Shown: piece by piece, positions 51,343 to 59,920 of the stretch
Numbering within the stretch: the first letter of the stretch is position 1
Layout of the letters: each line of letters starts with the position of its first letter
Source: Chitinophagaceae bacterium IBVUCB2
GTDB taxonomy: Bacteria; Bacteroidota; Bacteroidia; Chitinophagales; Chitinophagaceae
Reading direction: 5' to 3'
DNA length: 64,000 nt
Assembly (NCBI GenBank): GCA_002127295.1
Contig: NFUV01000001.1
Span: 1,240,001-1,304,000, forward strand
Program-made: the position numbers and the translations under genes
Notes under the pieces: model-generated
Seen by the model: only the letters and a program-made list of their open reading frames with translations
Told to the model about the DNA's origin: nothing
Database searches by the model: none

Positions 51343-51375
51343 AAAGCCTCCATAATTGGAGGCTTTATTCTTTTG
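51343..51375 (+). terminator. Terminator of the DUF2795 gene
   Basis: AAAGCCTCC and GGAGGCTTT form a perfect nine-pair stem with an ATAATT loop followed by ATTCTTTTG. Confidence 0.85.
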
Positions 51376-51400
51376 TAAAATATTCTATAGAAAATGAATT

Positions 51401-51438
51401 ATTGACCTAAGTATCCCCTTTAGGGGAACAAGGGGCAT
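51401..51438 (-). repeat. Dispersed intergenic repeat, copy B
   Basis: Read on the minus strand this 38-base segment starts on the last base of the fabI stop codon and matches copy A (26747-26781) at 34 of 35 aligned bases with three single-base gaps. It contains the perfect palindrome TCCCC-TAAA-GGGGA. Confidence 0.7.
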
Positions 51439-52256
51439 TATCCCTCCACTCCTAACTTCGTCATCACCTCATTACTTACACCAGTAGAAGAATAACCACC
51501 ATCATGGAATAAATTCTGCATCGTCACCATTCTTGTAAGATCGGAGAAAAGGGTAATACAATAGTTAGCACAATCTTCTGCACTTGCATTACCTAATGGA
51601 GCAATAGATTCAGCAAAGTCAAAGAAATCGCCGAAACCTTTAATACCTGTACCTGCTGTAGTTTTTGTAGGCGATTGAGAAACGGTATTGATACGAACTT
51701 TTTTATCTACTCCATAATGATAACCAAAACTGCGGGCAATCGATTCCAGCATGGCTTTGATATCAGCCATATCCGTATAAAATGGATAGGTACGTTGTGC
51801 TGCCATATACGTTAGTGCTACTACACTGCCCCATTCGCTTATTGCATCTAATTTTTTTGCAACCGCCAGCATTTTATGAAACGACATAGCAGAAACATCG
51901 ATCCCTTTCATGAAGTAATCGTAATTAGATTCGGTATAAGGAATCTTCTTCCTGATGTTTACACTCATACCAATTGAGTGAAGAACAAAATCAATTTTAC
52001 CTCCCAATACTTCTTGTGATTTAGTGAAAAGCGTTGTCAACTCTTCTACACTCGTAGCGTCTGCGGGAATAATTTGGGAGTTGGTTTTTTCTGCAAGTTT
52101 ATTTATTTCTCCCATCCTCATTGCAATTGGAGCATTGGTCAACACAAAAGTGGCACCTTCTTCATGTGCTTTTTCAGCTACTTTCCAGGCAATAGAATTT
52201 TCATCTAATGCACCGGTAATAATTCCCCGTTTTCCTTTTAAAAGATTATAAGCCAT
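51438..52256 (-). CDS. fabI: Enoyl-[acyl-carrier-protein] reductase (NADH)
   Basis: 272 residues, short-chain dehydrogenase fold. FabI hallmarks: GKRGIITGALDENSIAWKVA (divergent dinucleotide motif), DFVLHSIGMS, VVALTYMAAQRTYPFYTDMADIKAML with the catalytic Tyr and Lys, RINTVSQSPTKTTAGTGIKGF and NLFHDGGYSSTGV. It performs the last step of each fatty-acid elongation round. Its stop codon merges with a dispersed repeat. Confidence 0.95.
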   Translation of the reverse strand: MAYNLLKGKRGIITGALDENSIAWKVAEKAHEEGATFVLTNAPIAMRMGEINKLAEKTNSQIIPADATSVEELTTLFTKSQEVLGGKIDFVLHSIGMSVNIRKKIPYTESNYDYFMKGIDVSAMSFHKMLAVAKKLDAISEWGSVVALTYMAAQRTYPFYTDMADIKAMLESIARSFGYHYGVDKKVRINTVSQSPTKTTAGTGIKGFGDFFDFAESIAPLGNASAEDCANYCITLFSDLTRMVTMQNLFHDGGYSSTGVSNEVMTKLGVEG

Positions 52257-52380
52257 AAAGTCAATTTATAATTTTTGATTGTGGTTCGTCCGTAAAAATA
52301 AGGAGATATTTTTAAGCCTCCGGAAACAGCAAATATTACTTATCAGTAGCTATCTCCTGCAGTACTTGCTGCCTTTCCTT

Positions 52381-52389
52381 TATCTTCGC
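52381..52389 (+). promoter_or_regulatory. TATCTTCGC box before pheT
   Basis: A one-base variant of TAnnTTTGC, 25 bases before the pheT ATG. The same TATCTTCGC occurs before rny (55907) and on the minus strand before trpS (about 48436), suggesting a recurrent promoter variant for housekeeping genes. Confidence 0.45.
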
Positions 52390-52413
52390 AAGCAATAAAA
52401 GACGCTACCGGAC

Positions 52414-54840
52414 ATGACGATTTCCTACAAATGGCTCAGTGAATATCTCCCTGTAACTATTGACCCTGAAAGATTAAGCCGCATTCTTACTTCTATCGGA
52501 TTGGAAGTAGAAAGCATGGATAATTATGAAGAAGTAAAAGGTGGTTTAAAAGGCCTTGTAATTGGTGAAGTGATAAGCACCGAAAAACATCCGAATGCTG
52601 ATAAACTTACCTTGACAAAAGTAAATGTGGGCGGGGCAGAGCCATTACAAATTGTTTGTGGTGCACCCAATGTAGCAGCGGGTCAAAAAGTAGTAGTCGC
52701 TACCGTTGGCACTACCATTTACCCAAGTACCGGCGAACCGCTTACAATGAAAGTGGCGAAAATTCGTAGTGTTGAAAGTCATGGAATGATTTGTGCCGAA
52801 GATGAAATAGGTTTAGGAACATCACATGCTGGCATTATGGTATTACCGGCCGATACACCGGTAGGAAAATTGGCCGTTGATTATTTTCAACCTTACAACG
52901 ATATTATTTATGAAATAGGTCTTACCCCCAATCGTATGGACGCAATGAGCCATTGGGGAGTAGCCAGGGATGTTTGTGCTTATCTCAATCACCACGATAA
53001 AAAAGATGCCAGACCTAAACTGCCAAACGGCAATGGCTTTAAAGTGGAGAACAATTCGCTGACCATTGATGTGAAAGTGGAGAATACTACAGCTTGCCCC
53101 CGTTATTCAGGTGTAAGTATTGCAAATGTAACTATTGCCGAATCGCCAAAATGGTTGCAACAAAAATTAAAAGCCATTGGCTTACGTCCTATCAATAATA
53201 TTGTCGATATCACTAATTATATTCAGCATGAAACTGGTCAGCCTTTACATGCTTTTGATGCTGATAAAATCGGTGGTAAAAAAATAGTTGTAAAAAATCT
53301 GCCGGAAGGCACTCCGTTTATTACGCTGGATGAAAAAGAAAGAAAACTTTCTGCTGATGATTTGATGATATGTGATGCGACTGAAGGAATGTGCATTGCC
53401 GGCGTTTTTGGTGGTGTACATAGTGGTGTAACAGATAGTACAAAAAACATTTTTTTGGAAAGTGCATTTTTTGATGGCATTATGTTACGCAAAACTTCAT
53501 TCCGTCATGGGTTAAGAACGGATGCAGCCAGTCGTTTTGAAAAAGGCACGGATATTTCTGCTACCGTCAATGTATTGAAGAGAGCAGCAAACCTGATCAA
53601 AGAGATCTGCGGCGGGCAAATTGCATCTGAGATCGTGGATGTATATCCGGATCCAAGACATAAAACAGAAGTAGCCATCAAATATCATTTCTTAAAAAGA
53701 TTGAGTGGCAAAAATTACCATCCGGATGCTGTTAAAAATATCTTGAACAGTCTTGGTTTTGAAACACTCAAAGAGGGAATTGATGAACTACGGGTTGCAG
53801 TTCCTTTTCATAAACCAGATATCAGTCTTTCTGCTGATTTAGTAGAAGAAATTCTTCGGATAGACGGATTGGATAATGTGCAAATTCCTGATGCCATCAC
53901 CATCACTCCATCTGTTGAAGAAAACAATGCAAAGGAGGTGTACAGGGAAAAAGTGGCTAATTATTTAGTGGGGCAAGGCTTCAATGAAATGATGACCAAC
54001 TCCATTGTAAATGCAGCCTGGTTTTCTGAAGAAGAATTACAGACAATGGTAAAAATGATGAATAGCCTTAGTGCTGAACTAAATATTTTACGCAATTCTC
54101 TTTTTGAAACTTCCTTACAAGCTGTGGCTCATAACCTGAATCATAAAAATAATTCACTTCGGCTTTTTGAATTTGGCAAAGCATATAGTACTTCAGGCTC
54201 TGGAGAATACTCAGAAGCAGAAAAACTTTGCATCGTTATCTCCGGCAGTAAAACAGAAGATAGCTGGAAACAAAAAGGCAGTTCTTCTGATTTTTATTTA
54301 TTGAAAGGGACAGTAGATACAGTTTTAAAATCATTGGGTATTAATGCCTCTTCAATAGAAACATTGACTGTCCCTAAACTGGACAATCATATCGTTTACA
54401 AATTAAACGGCGAGATCATTGCGGGTGCCGGAGAAGTAAAGAAAAATATACTCGAAAAATTTGGTATCAAACAACCCGTTTTCTTTGCGGGTCTTAATTG
54501 GGCAGCGTTATCCCAATTGGCAACTGTACAAAATAATAAAATAAAAGAATTACCAAAGTTTCCTTCTGTACAACGAGACCTCGCTATGATCGTTTCCAAA
54601 GACCTTGCCTGGGAGCAGGTTCAGCAAACGGTACAAAAAATAAAATTGAATAAACTTGCAGATATTAAACTGTTTGACATTTTTGAAAGTGAAAAATTGG
54701 GAGCTGCCAAGAAATCAGTTGCTGTTAACTTTACCTTTTTAGATGATGAAAAAACACTGACCGACAAAGAGATCGATGCATGGATGAATAAAATTATGAC
54801 GACCCTGGAAACTGACTTACAGGCTGAAATAAGAAAATAA
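52414..54840 (+). CDS. pheT: Phenylalanyl-tRNA synthetase beta chain
   Basis: 808 residues, full length. Domain order: N-terminal MTISYKWLSEYLPVTIDPE, tRNA-binding OB domain about 45-150 (GLVIGEVISTEKHPNADKL; VCGAPNVAAGQKVVVA), B3/B4 editing domain 205-390 (RYSGVSIANVTIAESPKWL; RPINNIVDITNYIQHETGQPLHAFD), B5 domain from about 395, the catalytic-like domain 470-690 (EEILRIDGLDNV) and the C-terminal anticodon-binding FDX-ACB domain (KELPKFPSVQRDLAMIV...LTDKEIDAWMNKIM). It pairs with PheS, which is not in the window. Confidence 0.96.
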   Translation: MTISYKWLSEYLPVTIDPERLSRILTSIGLEVESMDNYEEVKGGLKGLVIGEVISTEKHPNADKLTLTKVNVGGAEPLQIVCGAPNVAAGQKVVVATVGTTIYPSTGEPLTMKVAKIRSVESHGMICAEDEIGLGTSHAGIMVLPADTPVGKLAVDYFQPYNDIIYEIGLTPNRMDAMSHWGVARDVCAYLNHHDKKDARPKLPNGNGFKVENNSLTIDVKVENTTACPRYSGVSIANVTIAESPKWLQQKLKAIGLRPINNIVDITNYIQHETGQPLHAFDADKIGGKKIVVKNLPEGTPFITLDEKERKLSADDLMICDATEGMCIAGVFGGVHSGVTDSTKNIFLESAFFDGIMLRKTSFRHGLRTDAASRFEKGTDISATVNVLKRAANLIKEICGGQIASEIVDVYPDPRHKTEVAIKYHFLKRLSGKNYHPDAVKNILNSLGFETLKEGIDELRVAVPFHKPDISLSADLVEEILRIDGLDNVQIPDAITITPSVEENNAKEVYREKVANYLVGQGFNEMMTNSIVNAAWFSEEELQTMVKMMNSLSAELNILRNSLFETSLQAVAHNLNHKNNSLRLFEFGKAYSTSGSGEYSEAEKLCIVISGSKTEDSWKQKGSSSDFYLLKGTVDTVLKSLGINASSIETLTVPKLDNHIVYKLNGEIIAGAGEVKKNILEKFGIKQPVFFAGLNWAALSQLATVQNNKIKELPKFPSVQRDLAMIVSKDLAWEQVQQTVQKIKLNKLADIKLFDIFESEKLGAAKKSVAVNFTFLDDEKTLTDKEIDAWMNKIMTTLETDLQAEIRK

Positions 54841-54847
54841 TTTTAGT

Positions 54848-55135
54848 ATGAGTACAGCAGAACAACAATTAAAAAGAATTCAAGACAAACTTCAGCAACT
54901 GCTGAAACAATATAGTGCTGTACAAAAAGAAAACATCAAACTCAACGAAGAAATTGAATCGTTGAAACAAAAAATACTTACCCAACAAAAAAATACGGAC
55001 GAATTAAAACAACAGGTGAGTGTTCTGAAATTAAATGCCGGCGAAATGGGTGAAGTAGATAAGAAGGAGTTTGAAAAACGAATCAATGCTTACGTAAAAG
55101 AAATAGATCGGTGCATTGCAATGCTGGGAAAATAG
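54848..55135 (+). CDS. Small coiled-coil protein next to ZapA
   Basis: 95 residues, almost entirely a heptad coiled coil (QLKRIQDKLQQLLKQYSAVQ; IKLNEEIESLKQKILTQQKN), ending GEVDKKEFEKRINAYVKEIDRCIAML. It starts eight bases after pheT and is followed on the same strand by zapA after a small opposed gene. The size, coiled coil and place suggest a ZapB-like partner of the division ring, but no sequence signature proves it. Confidence 0.75.
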   Translation: MSTAEQQLKRIQDKLQQLLKQYSAVQKENIKLNEEIESLKQKILTQQKNTDELKQQVSVLKLNAGEMGEVDKKEFEKRINAYVKEIDRCIAMLGK

Positions 55136-55136
55136 A

Positions 55137-55391
55137 TCAAACCCTCTTTACAAGGTTCATTTTCATTTCATCATCTCCTTGGGAAAGCTCTAATGTATAT
55201 CTGCCGTATGGCAATTCGCTTAACCCGGCCCAAATTAATTGCTCTTTTTCCGTTGCAATATCTTTTTCCATGGTACTGCAAATGCTCCCCTTATCATCCT
55301 TTAAAACACCCCGAAGACAATTACCTTTGGGACCAGCCAGTTCCAGTTGAAAGGCATCAATAAACACAAGCGACTTAATTTTGGCAAACAT
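55137..55391 (-). CDS. Small hypothetical protein on the opposite strand
   Basis: 84 residues in a gap that has no other gene. It begins MFAKIKSLVFIDAFQLELAG and ends YGRYTLELSQGDDEMKMNLVKRV, with alternating strand-like segments and conserved-looking Gly, Pro and Tyr spacing, unlike a random shadow frame. Its stop is one base from the stop of the coiled-coil gene. Function unknown; moderate doubt that it is real. Confidence 0.5.
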   Translation of the reverse strand: MFAKIKSLVFIDAFQLELAGPKGNCLRGVLKDDKGSICSTMEKDIATEKEQLIWAGLSELPYGRYTLELSQGDDEMKMNLVKRV

Positions 55392-55512
55392 GATTTATAC
55401 GTTTAGTTGGTTGTATTTCACCGGCGGACCTTTACCATAGCAGCTTTCAGCGGAACAGTTTGTTTTTAATGGGTATCTAATGTAATAAATTGATTTTGTA
55501 AATTCAAACATT

Positions 55513-55794
55513 ATGAGTGAATTAATTGCCATCTCGGCCGTAATTGGTGATAGAAACTACCGGATTAAGATAGATCCTTCCGATGAAGAGGTGGTGCGAA
55601 AGACCTTGAAAACCATCAATGATAAGATTATTGAGTACAAAACCACTTTTGCCGGCAAGGATATGCAGGATTACATTGCTATGGTACTTATTTGGTTTGC
55701 TACCGAACAACATGCCGGGGCCGCAGCCGGAATAGAGAAAGAGCACTTATCTGAACAGCTAAATGCCATTGAAAAACTGCTTGACAGCCAATAA
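55513..55794 (+). CDS. zapA: Cell division protein ZapA
   Basis: 93 residues. The ZapA fold is recognisable: N-terminal strands IAISAVIGDRNYRIKIDPSDEE, VRKTLKTINDKIIEYKTTFAGKDMQDYIAMVLIWFATEQ and a C-terminal coiled coil EHLSEQLNAIEKLL. ZapA crosslinks FtsZ filaments in the division ring. pheT, a coiled-coil gene and zapA lie together, with rny downstream, an arrangement I associate with Bacteroidota. Confidence 0.88.
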   Translation: MSELIAISAVIGDRNYRIKIDPSDEEVVRKTLKTINDKIIEYKTTFAGKDMQDYIAMVLIWFATEQHAGAAAGIEKEHLSEQLNAIEKLLDSQ

Positions 55795-55906
55795 GTCCTT
55801 GCCCGATTAATCAATCAGCTGAATTATACTCCGACCACCTCACTATTCAGCCTAAAATCGCTGAAAATCAAAATACTCAACCCTTCCGGGATTAGTCGCC
55901 GTTTTG

Positions 55907-55945
55907 TATCTTCGCCAACTACAAAACTTCGGTAAAATGAAGTTT
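55907..55945 (+). promoter_or_regulatory. Promoter variant and leader hairpin of rny
   Basis: TATCTTCGCC (55907-55916) resembles the TAnnTTTGC -7 box. It is followed by AAACTTC (55924-55930) pairing with GAAGTTT (55939-55945), a hairpin that would sit at the very 5' end of the rny message. Confidence 0.4.
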
Positions 55946-55988
55946 CTATTAAATCATAGCATTGTGCCACAATTAAACAAACACATTC

Positions 55989-57563
55989 ATGGACCCGAAT
56001 ATACTTTCCATCATCATCGGTGCAGCCGCCCTTCTTGTGGGCCTTGTACTGGGTAAACTCATTTTTGCGAAGAATACAACCAGGAAAATAGAAGAGGCTG
56101 AACTTCAATCACAAACCATTCTCAAAGAAGCAGAACTTAGGGCCGAAACTATTCGTAAAGAAAAAGAACTGGAAGCGAAGGAACGCTTTGTGCAATTAAA
56201 ATCTGTTCATGAAAAAGAGGTAAATGAACGGAATCGGAAAATGAACGATGCAGAAAACCGTGTCCGTCAGAAAGAACAGGCCATTACCCAAAAAGAAACC
56301 AGCCTGGATAAACAGATAAAGGATAATGATACTATCAAAGACAACCTTAACCGGCAGATAGAACTGGTGAATATCAAACGAACAGAACTGGAGAAACACC
56401 AGGAAGAACATATCCGGAGGCTGGAAAAAATTTCTAATCTTACTGCCGAAGACGCAAAAGCTCAATTGATAGAAAGCCTGAAGAATGAAGCTCATACACA
56501 AGCAGTAGGTATACAGCAGGAAATTATTGATGATGCAAAGCAAAAGGCTAATAAAGAAGCCCGTAAAATCATTATTCAAACTATACAACGTACTGCTGCT
56601 GAACAGGCTATTGAAAACTCTATAACTGTCTTTAATCTTGAAAGCGATGAAATAAAAGGACAAATTATCGGGAGAGAAGGTCGTAACATCCGGGCTATTG
56701 AAGCTGCAACAGGTGTTGACCTCATAGTGGATGATACGCCTGAAGCAATTCTTTTATCGTCTTTTGATCCGCTTCGCCGGGAAATTGCCCGCCTGAGTTT
56801 ACAGAGATTAGTAACAGATGGCCGTATTCACCCGGCCAGAATTGAAGAAGTAGTAGAAAAAACCAAGAAGCAGATTGAAGAGCAGGTAATGGAGATCGGC
56901 GAAAGAACTGTCATTGAATTAGGCATTCATGGTTTACATAAAGAATTAGTTAGAATGGTTGGCCGTATGCGATTCCGTTCATCTTATGGTCAAAACCTAT
57001 TGATGCATAGCCGTGAAACTGCTAACCTATGTGCAACTATGGCCGCTGAATTAGGCATGAATCAAAACATGGTTAAGCTGGCGAAAAGAGCCGGTTTGCT
57101 CCACGATATTGGAAAAGTACCGGATGAAGAAAGTGAATTGAGCCATGCACCGCTCGGTGCCAAACTGGCTGAAAAATATGGCGAGAATCCTGCGGTAGTA
57201 AATGCCATCGGTGCTCACCACGATGAAATGGAAATGCAATATGTGATCTCTCCCATCATCCAGGCTTGCGATGCCATCAGCGGTGCAAGACCCGGTGCCC
57301 GAAGGGAGATTATGCAGCAATACATTCAGCGTATTAAAGACCTTGAAAACCTTGCTATGGCATACGATGGGGTAGAAAAAGCTTATGCCATACAAGCCGG
57401 ACGGGAGCTAAGGGTGATTGTAGAGGCTGACCGTGTCTCTGACCAGGATTCAGAAAAACTATCATTTGAGATAGCTCAGAAAATACAGACCGAAATGACC
57501 TTCCCGGGGCAGATAAAAGTGACTGTAATAAGGGAAAAGAGAGCTGTAAATGTGGCCAGATAA
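55989..57563 (+). CDS. rny: Ribonuclease Y
   Basis: 524 residues, the standard length. One N-terminal membrane anchor ([21 protein letters not shown]), a long coiled coil (about 30-190, [20 protein letters not shown]), a KH domain (about 210-270, [20 protein letters not shown]) and an HD domain (about 330-430) with [16 protein letters not shown] and [11 protein letters not shown]. It starts mRNA decay by endonucleolytic cuts at the membrane. A terminator follows. Confidence 0.96.
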   Translation: MDPNILSIIIGAAALLVGLVLGKLIFAKNTTRKIEEAELQSQTILKEAELRAETIRKEKELEAKERFVQLKSVHEKEVNERNRKMNDAENRVRQKEQAITQKETSLDKQIKDNDTIKDNLNRQIELVNIKRTELEKHQEEHIRRLEKISNLTAEDAKAQLIESLKNEAHTQAVGIQQEIIDDAKQKANKEARKIIIQTIQRTAAEQAIENSITVFNLESDEIKGQIIGREGRNIRAIEAATGVDLIVDDTPEAILLSSFDPLRREIARLSLQRLVTDGRIHPARIEEVVEKTKKQIEEQVMEIGERTVIELGIHGLHKELVRMVGRMRFRSSYGQNLLMHSRETANLCATMAAELGMNQNMVKLAKRAGLLHDIGKVPDEESELSHAPLGAKLAEKYGENPAVVNAIGAHHDEMEMQYVISPIIQACDAISGARPGARREIMQQYIQRIKDLENLAMAYDGVEKAYAIQAGRELRVIVEADRVSDQDSEKLSFEIAQKIQTEMTFPGQIKVTVIREKRAVNVAR

Positions 57564-57592
57564 TTTATTAATAGTTTAATAATTAAGAGTTT

Positions 57593-57625
57593 AAGGTTGT
57601 CTAAAAAACAACCTTTTATTATTTT
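57593..57625 (+). terminator. Terminator of rny
   Basis: AAGGTTGT (57593-57600) pairs perfectly with ACAACCTT (57608-57615), followed by TTATTATTTT. Confidence 0.8.
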
Positions 57626-57693
57626 AGCTAATAGGCCTAGAAAAGAGAGAAACTTTTAAACTTTAAAACCTCAAACTTTAAACTGTTTTTCCT

Positions 57694-57701
57694 TACCTTT
57701 G
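57694..57701 (+). promoter_or_regulatory. -7 promoter box of rplS
   Basis: TACCTTTG followed by CC is an exact consensus -7 box, 21 bases before the ATG at 57723. It covers the upstream part of the open frame, so the later start is right. Confidence 0.6.
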
Positions 57702-57722
57702 CCGTCCCTAAAAATCAGGTTT

Positions 57723-58091
57723 ATGAACGCCATCGCATTTGTACATGAGCAGCTTACTGGAAAGAAAGATTTTCCAAAATTTAAAGCTGGTGACAACATT
57801 ACTGTTAACTACAAGATCATTGAAGGTAGCAAGGAAAGGATTCAGTCTTTTAAAGGCGATGTGATCAAAAAACAAGGTAATGGTGCCACAGCTAGCTTTA
57901 CAGTTCGTAAAATATCTGATGGTATAGGTGTGGAAAGAGTATTTCCCTTCTTTTCTCCAAATGTTGAATCAATTGTGATGAACAAAACTGGTAATGTTCG
58001 CAGGGCTAAATTGTTCTATCAGCGTAAGCGTAGTGGTAAGAGTGCAAGAATCCGTGAAAAACGCCAGGCTGTTGCAGAAGTTGCAAAGTAA
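57723..58091 (+). CDS. rplS: 50S ribosomal protein L19
   Basis: 122 residues from the ATG at 57723. L19 landmarks: FKAGDNITVNYKIIEGSKERIQ, FKGDVIKKQGNGATASFTVRK, GIGVERVFPFFSPNVESI and RRAKLFYQRKRSGKSARIREKR, the basic C-terminus. It lies at the interface of the ribosomal subunits. It is a single-gene unit with its own promoter and terminator. Confidence 0.96.
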   Translation: MNAIAFVHEQLTGKKDFPKFKAGDNITVNYKIIEGSKERIQSFKGDVIKKQGNGATASFTVRKISDGIGVERVFPFFSPNVESIVMNKTGNVRRAKLFYQRKRSGKSARIREKRQAVAEVAK

Positions 58092-58110
58092 TTTTCCTTA
58101 TAGATATTTG

Positions 58111-58146
58111 AAAAGCCCTGATAAAACATCGGGGCTTTTTATTTTA
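58111..58146 (+). terminator. Terminator of rplS
   Basis: AAAGCCCTGAT, a five-base loop and ATCGGGGCTTTTTATTTT: about 11 pairs with one T:G pair and a T tract. Confidence 0.8.
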
Positions 58147-58217
58147 CACTAAATACAGGCAATTAATGTTTCTTTATTTTTAAGTACTTAGTATCTTTAC
58201 CGTCTAATTATTTGATT

Positions 58218-58427
58218 ATGACACAACCTTTTTTATTAGGTATGCTGGGAACAAATGAGATCATTATCATCCTGGTTATCGTTTTACTATTATTCGGAGG
58301 TCGCAAAATACCTGAATTAATGCGTGGATTAGGCAAAGGCGTTCGTGAATTCAATGATGCAAAGAGCAATGTAAAGAAGGAGATTGAAGACAGTGCGAAC
58401 GACGTTAAGAATGCTACTAACAATTAA
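58218..58427 (+). CDS. tatA: Twin-arginine translocase subunit TatA/TatE
   Basis: 69 residues from the ATG at 58218. One membrane helix ([19 protein letters not shown]) is followed directly by the amphipathic hinge [20 protein letters not shown] and a charged tail, the TatA pattern. It forms the pore for folded, RR-signal proteins; the Gfo/Idh/MocA enzyme of the pectin locus is a likely client. gatA follows 46 bases later on the same strand. Confidence 0.9.
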   Translation: MTQPFLLGMLGTNEIIIILVIVLLLFGGRKIPELMRGLGKGVREFNDAKSNVKKEIEDSANDVKNATNN

Positions 58428-58473
58428 TTCCCGCCACTTTCAAATAATAAATTAAACCTTAAAGCACTCACTT

Positions 58474-59898
58474 TTGTTTGAGTTCTCTTCAATTGAGCAA
58501 TACCATGCCCAATTACTGAAAGGAAGTACAACCTGTTTACAGGCAGTAGAACATTACCTGCAGGGTATAGAAGCAACTAAACATCTCAATGCATTTATTG
58601 AAATATATGCTGATGAAGCTATACATCAAGCTAAAGAATTAGATGCAAAACGAAAGTCAGGTAAACAACCTGGCAAACTGCATGGCGTTGTAGTTGGTTT
58701 AAAAGATGTGATCTGTTATAAAGGGCACAAGGTTTCTGCAGCTTCAGCAATTCTCAACAATTTTACTTCTTTGTATTCCGCCACTGCAGTTGAAAGATTG
58801 ATAGCAGAAGAAGCAATCATTATCGGCAATTTGAATTGCGATGAATTTGCGATGGGATCTACCAATGAAAATTCAGCCTATGGCAAAGTGCTAAATGCAT
58901 TGGATGAAACAAGAGTTCCCGGTGGTTCTTCCGGCGGATCAGCTGTTGCAGTACAAGCTAATCTATGTATGGTTTCTTTAGGTAGTGATACAGGTGGTTC
59001 TGTTCGTCAACCAGCAGATTTTTGTGGCATCATTGGATTAAAACCAACTTATGGTAGAATTTCCCGCTACGGTTTGATTGCGTATGCTTCTTCATTTGAC
59101 CAGATCGGTATTTTTGGAAATACCGTTGCTGATGTTTCACTTTTATTGGAAATAATGGCAGGAGCAGATGAATTTGATAGCACTGTATCCAAACATGAAG
59201 TGCCGGCTTATTCAAAGCAATTGAAAACAAGTAAAAAATTTCGCTTTGCTTATTTCAACGAAGCACTAAATCATTCGGGTATTGATAAAGAGATTGCAGA
59301 AGCAATAAAAAAACGTATCGATGAATTAAAAAATGAAGGACACACTGTTCAAGCAGTGGAATTTGATTTGCTTGATTATATAGTTCCGGCCTATTATGTT
59401 TTAACTACCGCGGAAGCTTCGTCTAATTTGTCACGGTTTGATGGTGTTAAATATGGCTACCGCACCAAGCACCCCGGAGTTGAATTAACAGAGTTTTATA
59501 AGCAGTCCAGATCGGCAGGTTTTGGCAAAGAAGTGAAGCGACGAATAATGCTTGGAACCTTTGTACTAAGTGCCGGTTATTTCGATGCCTACTTTACAAG
59601 AGCACAAAAGGTCCGTCAACTATTAAAAGATAAAACAGAACTGGTTTTCAGTCAGTTTGACTTTATATTACTCCCAACTTCACCCGTAACTGCATTTAAA
59701 GCAGTTGAAAAAATGGGCGATCCAATTGCCATGTATCTTGCTGATATTTATACCGTAATGGCCAATTTAGTAGGCATTCCCGCCATCTCCCTTCCCCTGT
59801 TTAGTCACAGTAACGGCATGCCTTTTGGCTTACAGGTTATGGCAAACGCCTTTGATGAGGTATCTTTGCTCCAGGTTTCAGATACACTGATGACCTGA
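58474..59898 (+). CDS. gatA: Glutamyl/aspartyl-tRNA amidotransferase subunit A
   Basis: 474 residues. The start is a TTG: it gives the family-like N-terminus M-F-E-F-S-S-I-E-Q-Y-H-A-Q, and between the upstream in-frame stop (58453) and this codon there is no ATG or GTG. The amidase signature is intact: catalytic Lys in VVVGLKDVICYKG, GSTNENSAYGKVLNALDETRVPGGSSGGSAVAV, and the cis-Ser/Ser pair in SLGSDTGGSVRQPADFCG. It frees ammonia from glutamine to amidate Glu-tRNA(Gln) or Asp-tRNA(Asn). gatC is 10 kb upstream. Confidence 0.93.
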   Translation: MFEFSSIEQYHAQLLKGSTTCLQAVEHYLQGIEATKHLNAFIEIYADEAIHQAKELDAKRKSGKQPGKLHGVVVGLKDVICYKGHKVSAASAILNNFTSLYSATAVERLIAEEAIIIGNLNCDEFAMGSTNENSAYGKVLNALDETRVPGGSSGGSAVAVQANLCMVSLGSDTGGSVRQPADFCGIIGLKPTYGRISRYGLIAYASSFDQIGIFGNTVADVSLLLEIMAGADEFDSTVSKHEVPAYSKQLKTSKKFRFAYFNEALNHSGIDKEIAEAIKKRIDELKNEGHTVQAVEFDLLDYIVPAYYVLTTAEASSNLSRFDGVKYGYRTKHPGVELTEFYKQSRSAGFGKEVKRRIMLGTFVLSAGYFDAYFTRAQKVRQLLKDKTELVFSQFDFILLPTSPVTAFKAVEKMGDPIAMYLADIYTVMANLVGIPAISLPLFSHSNGMPFGLQVMANAFDEVSLLQVSDTLMT

Positions 59899-59920
59899 GT
59901 TTAAGCTTGTAATTTCAATC

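Noticed and set aside
55795-55988. 6S RNA gene between zapA and rny
   Set aside because: In proteobacteria ssrS follows zapA, but here I cannot find a long bubble-flanked hairpin; only a short leader hairpin is present.
56196-56663. Minus-strand open frame of 155 codons inside rny
   Set aside because: It lies wholly within the coiled-coil coding part of rny, whose Lys/Glu codons create Phe/Leu-rich shadows.
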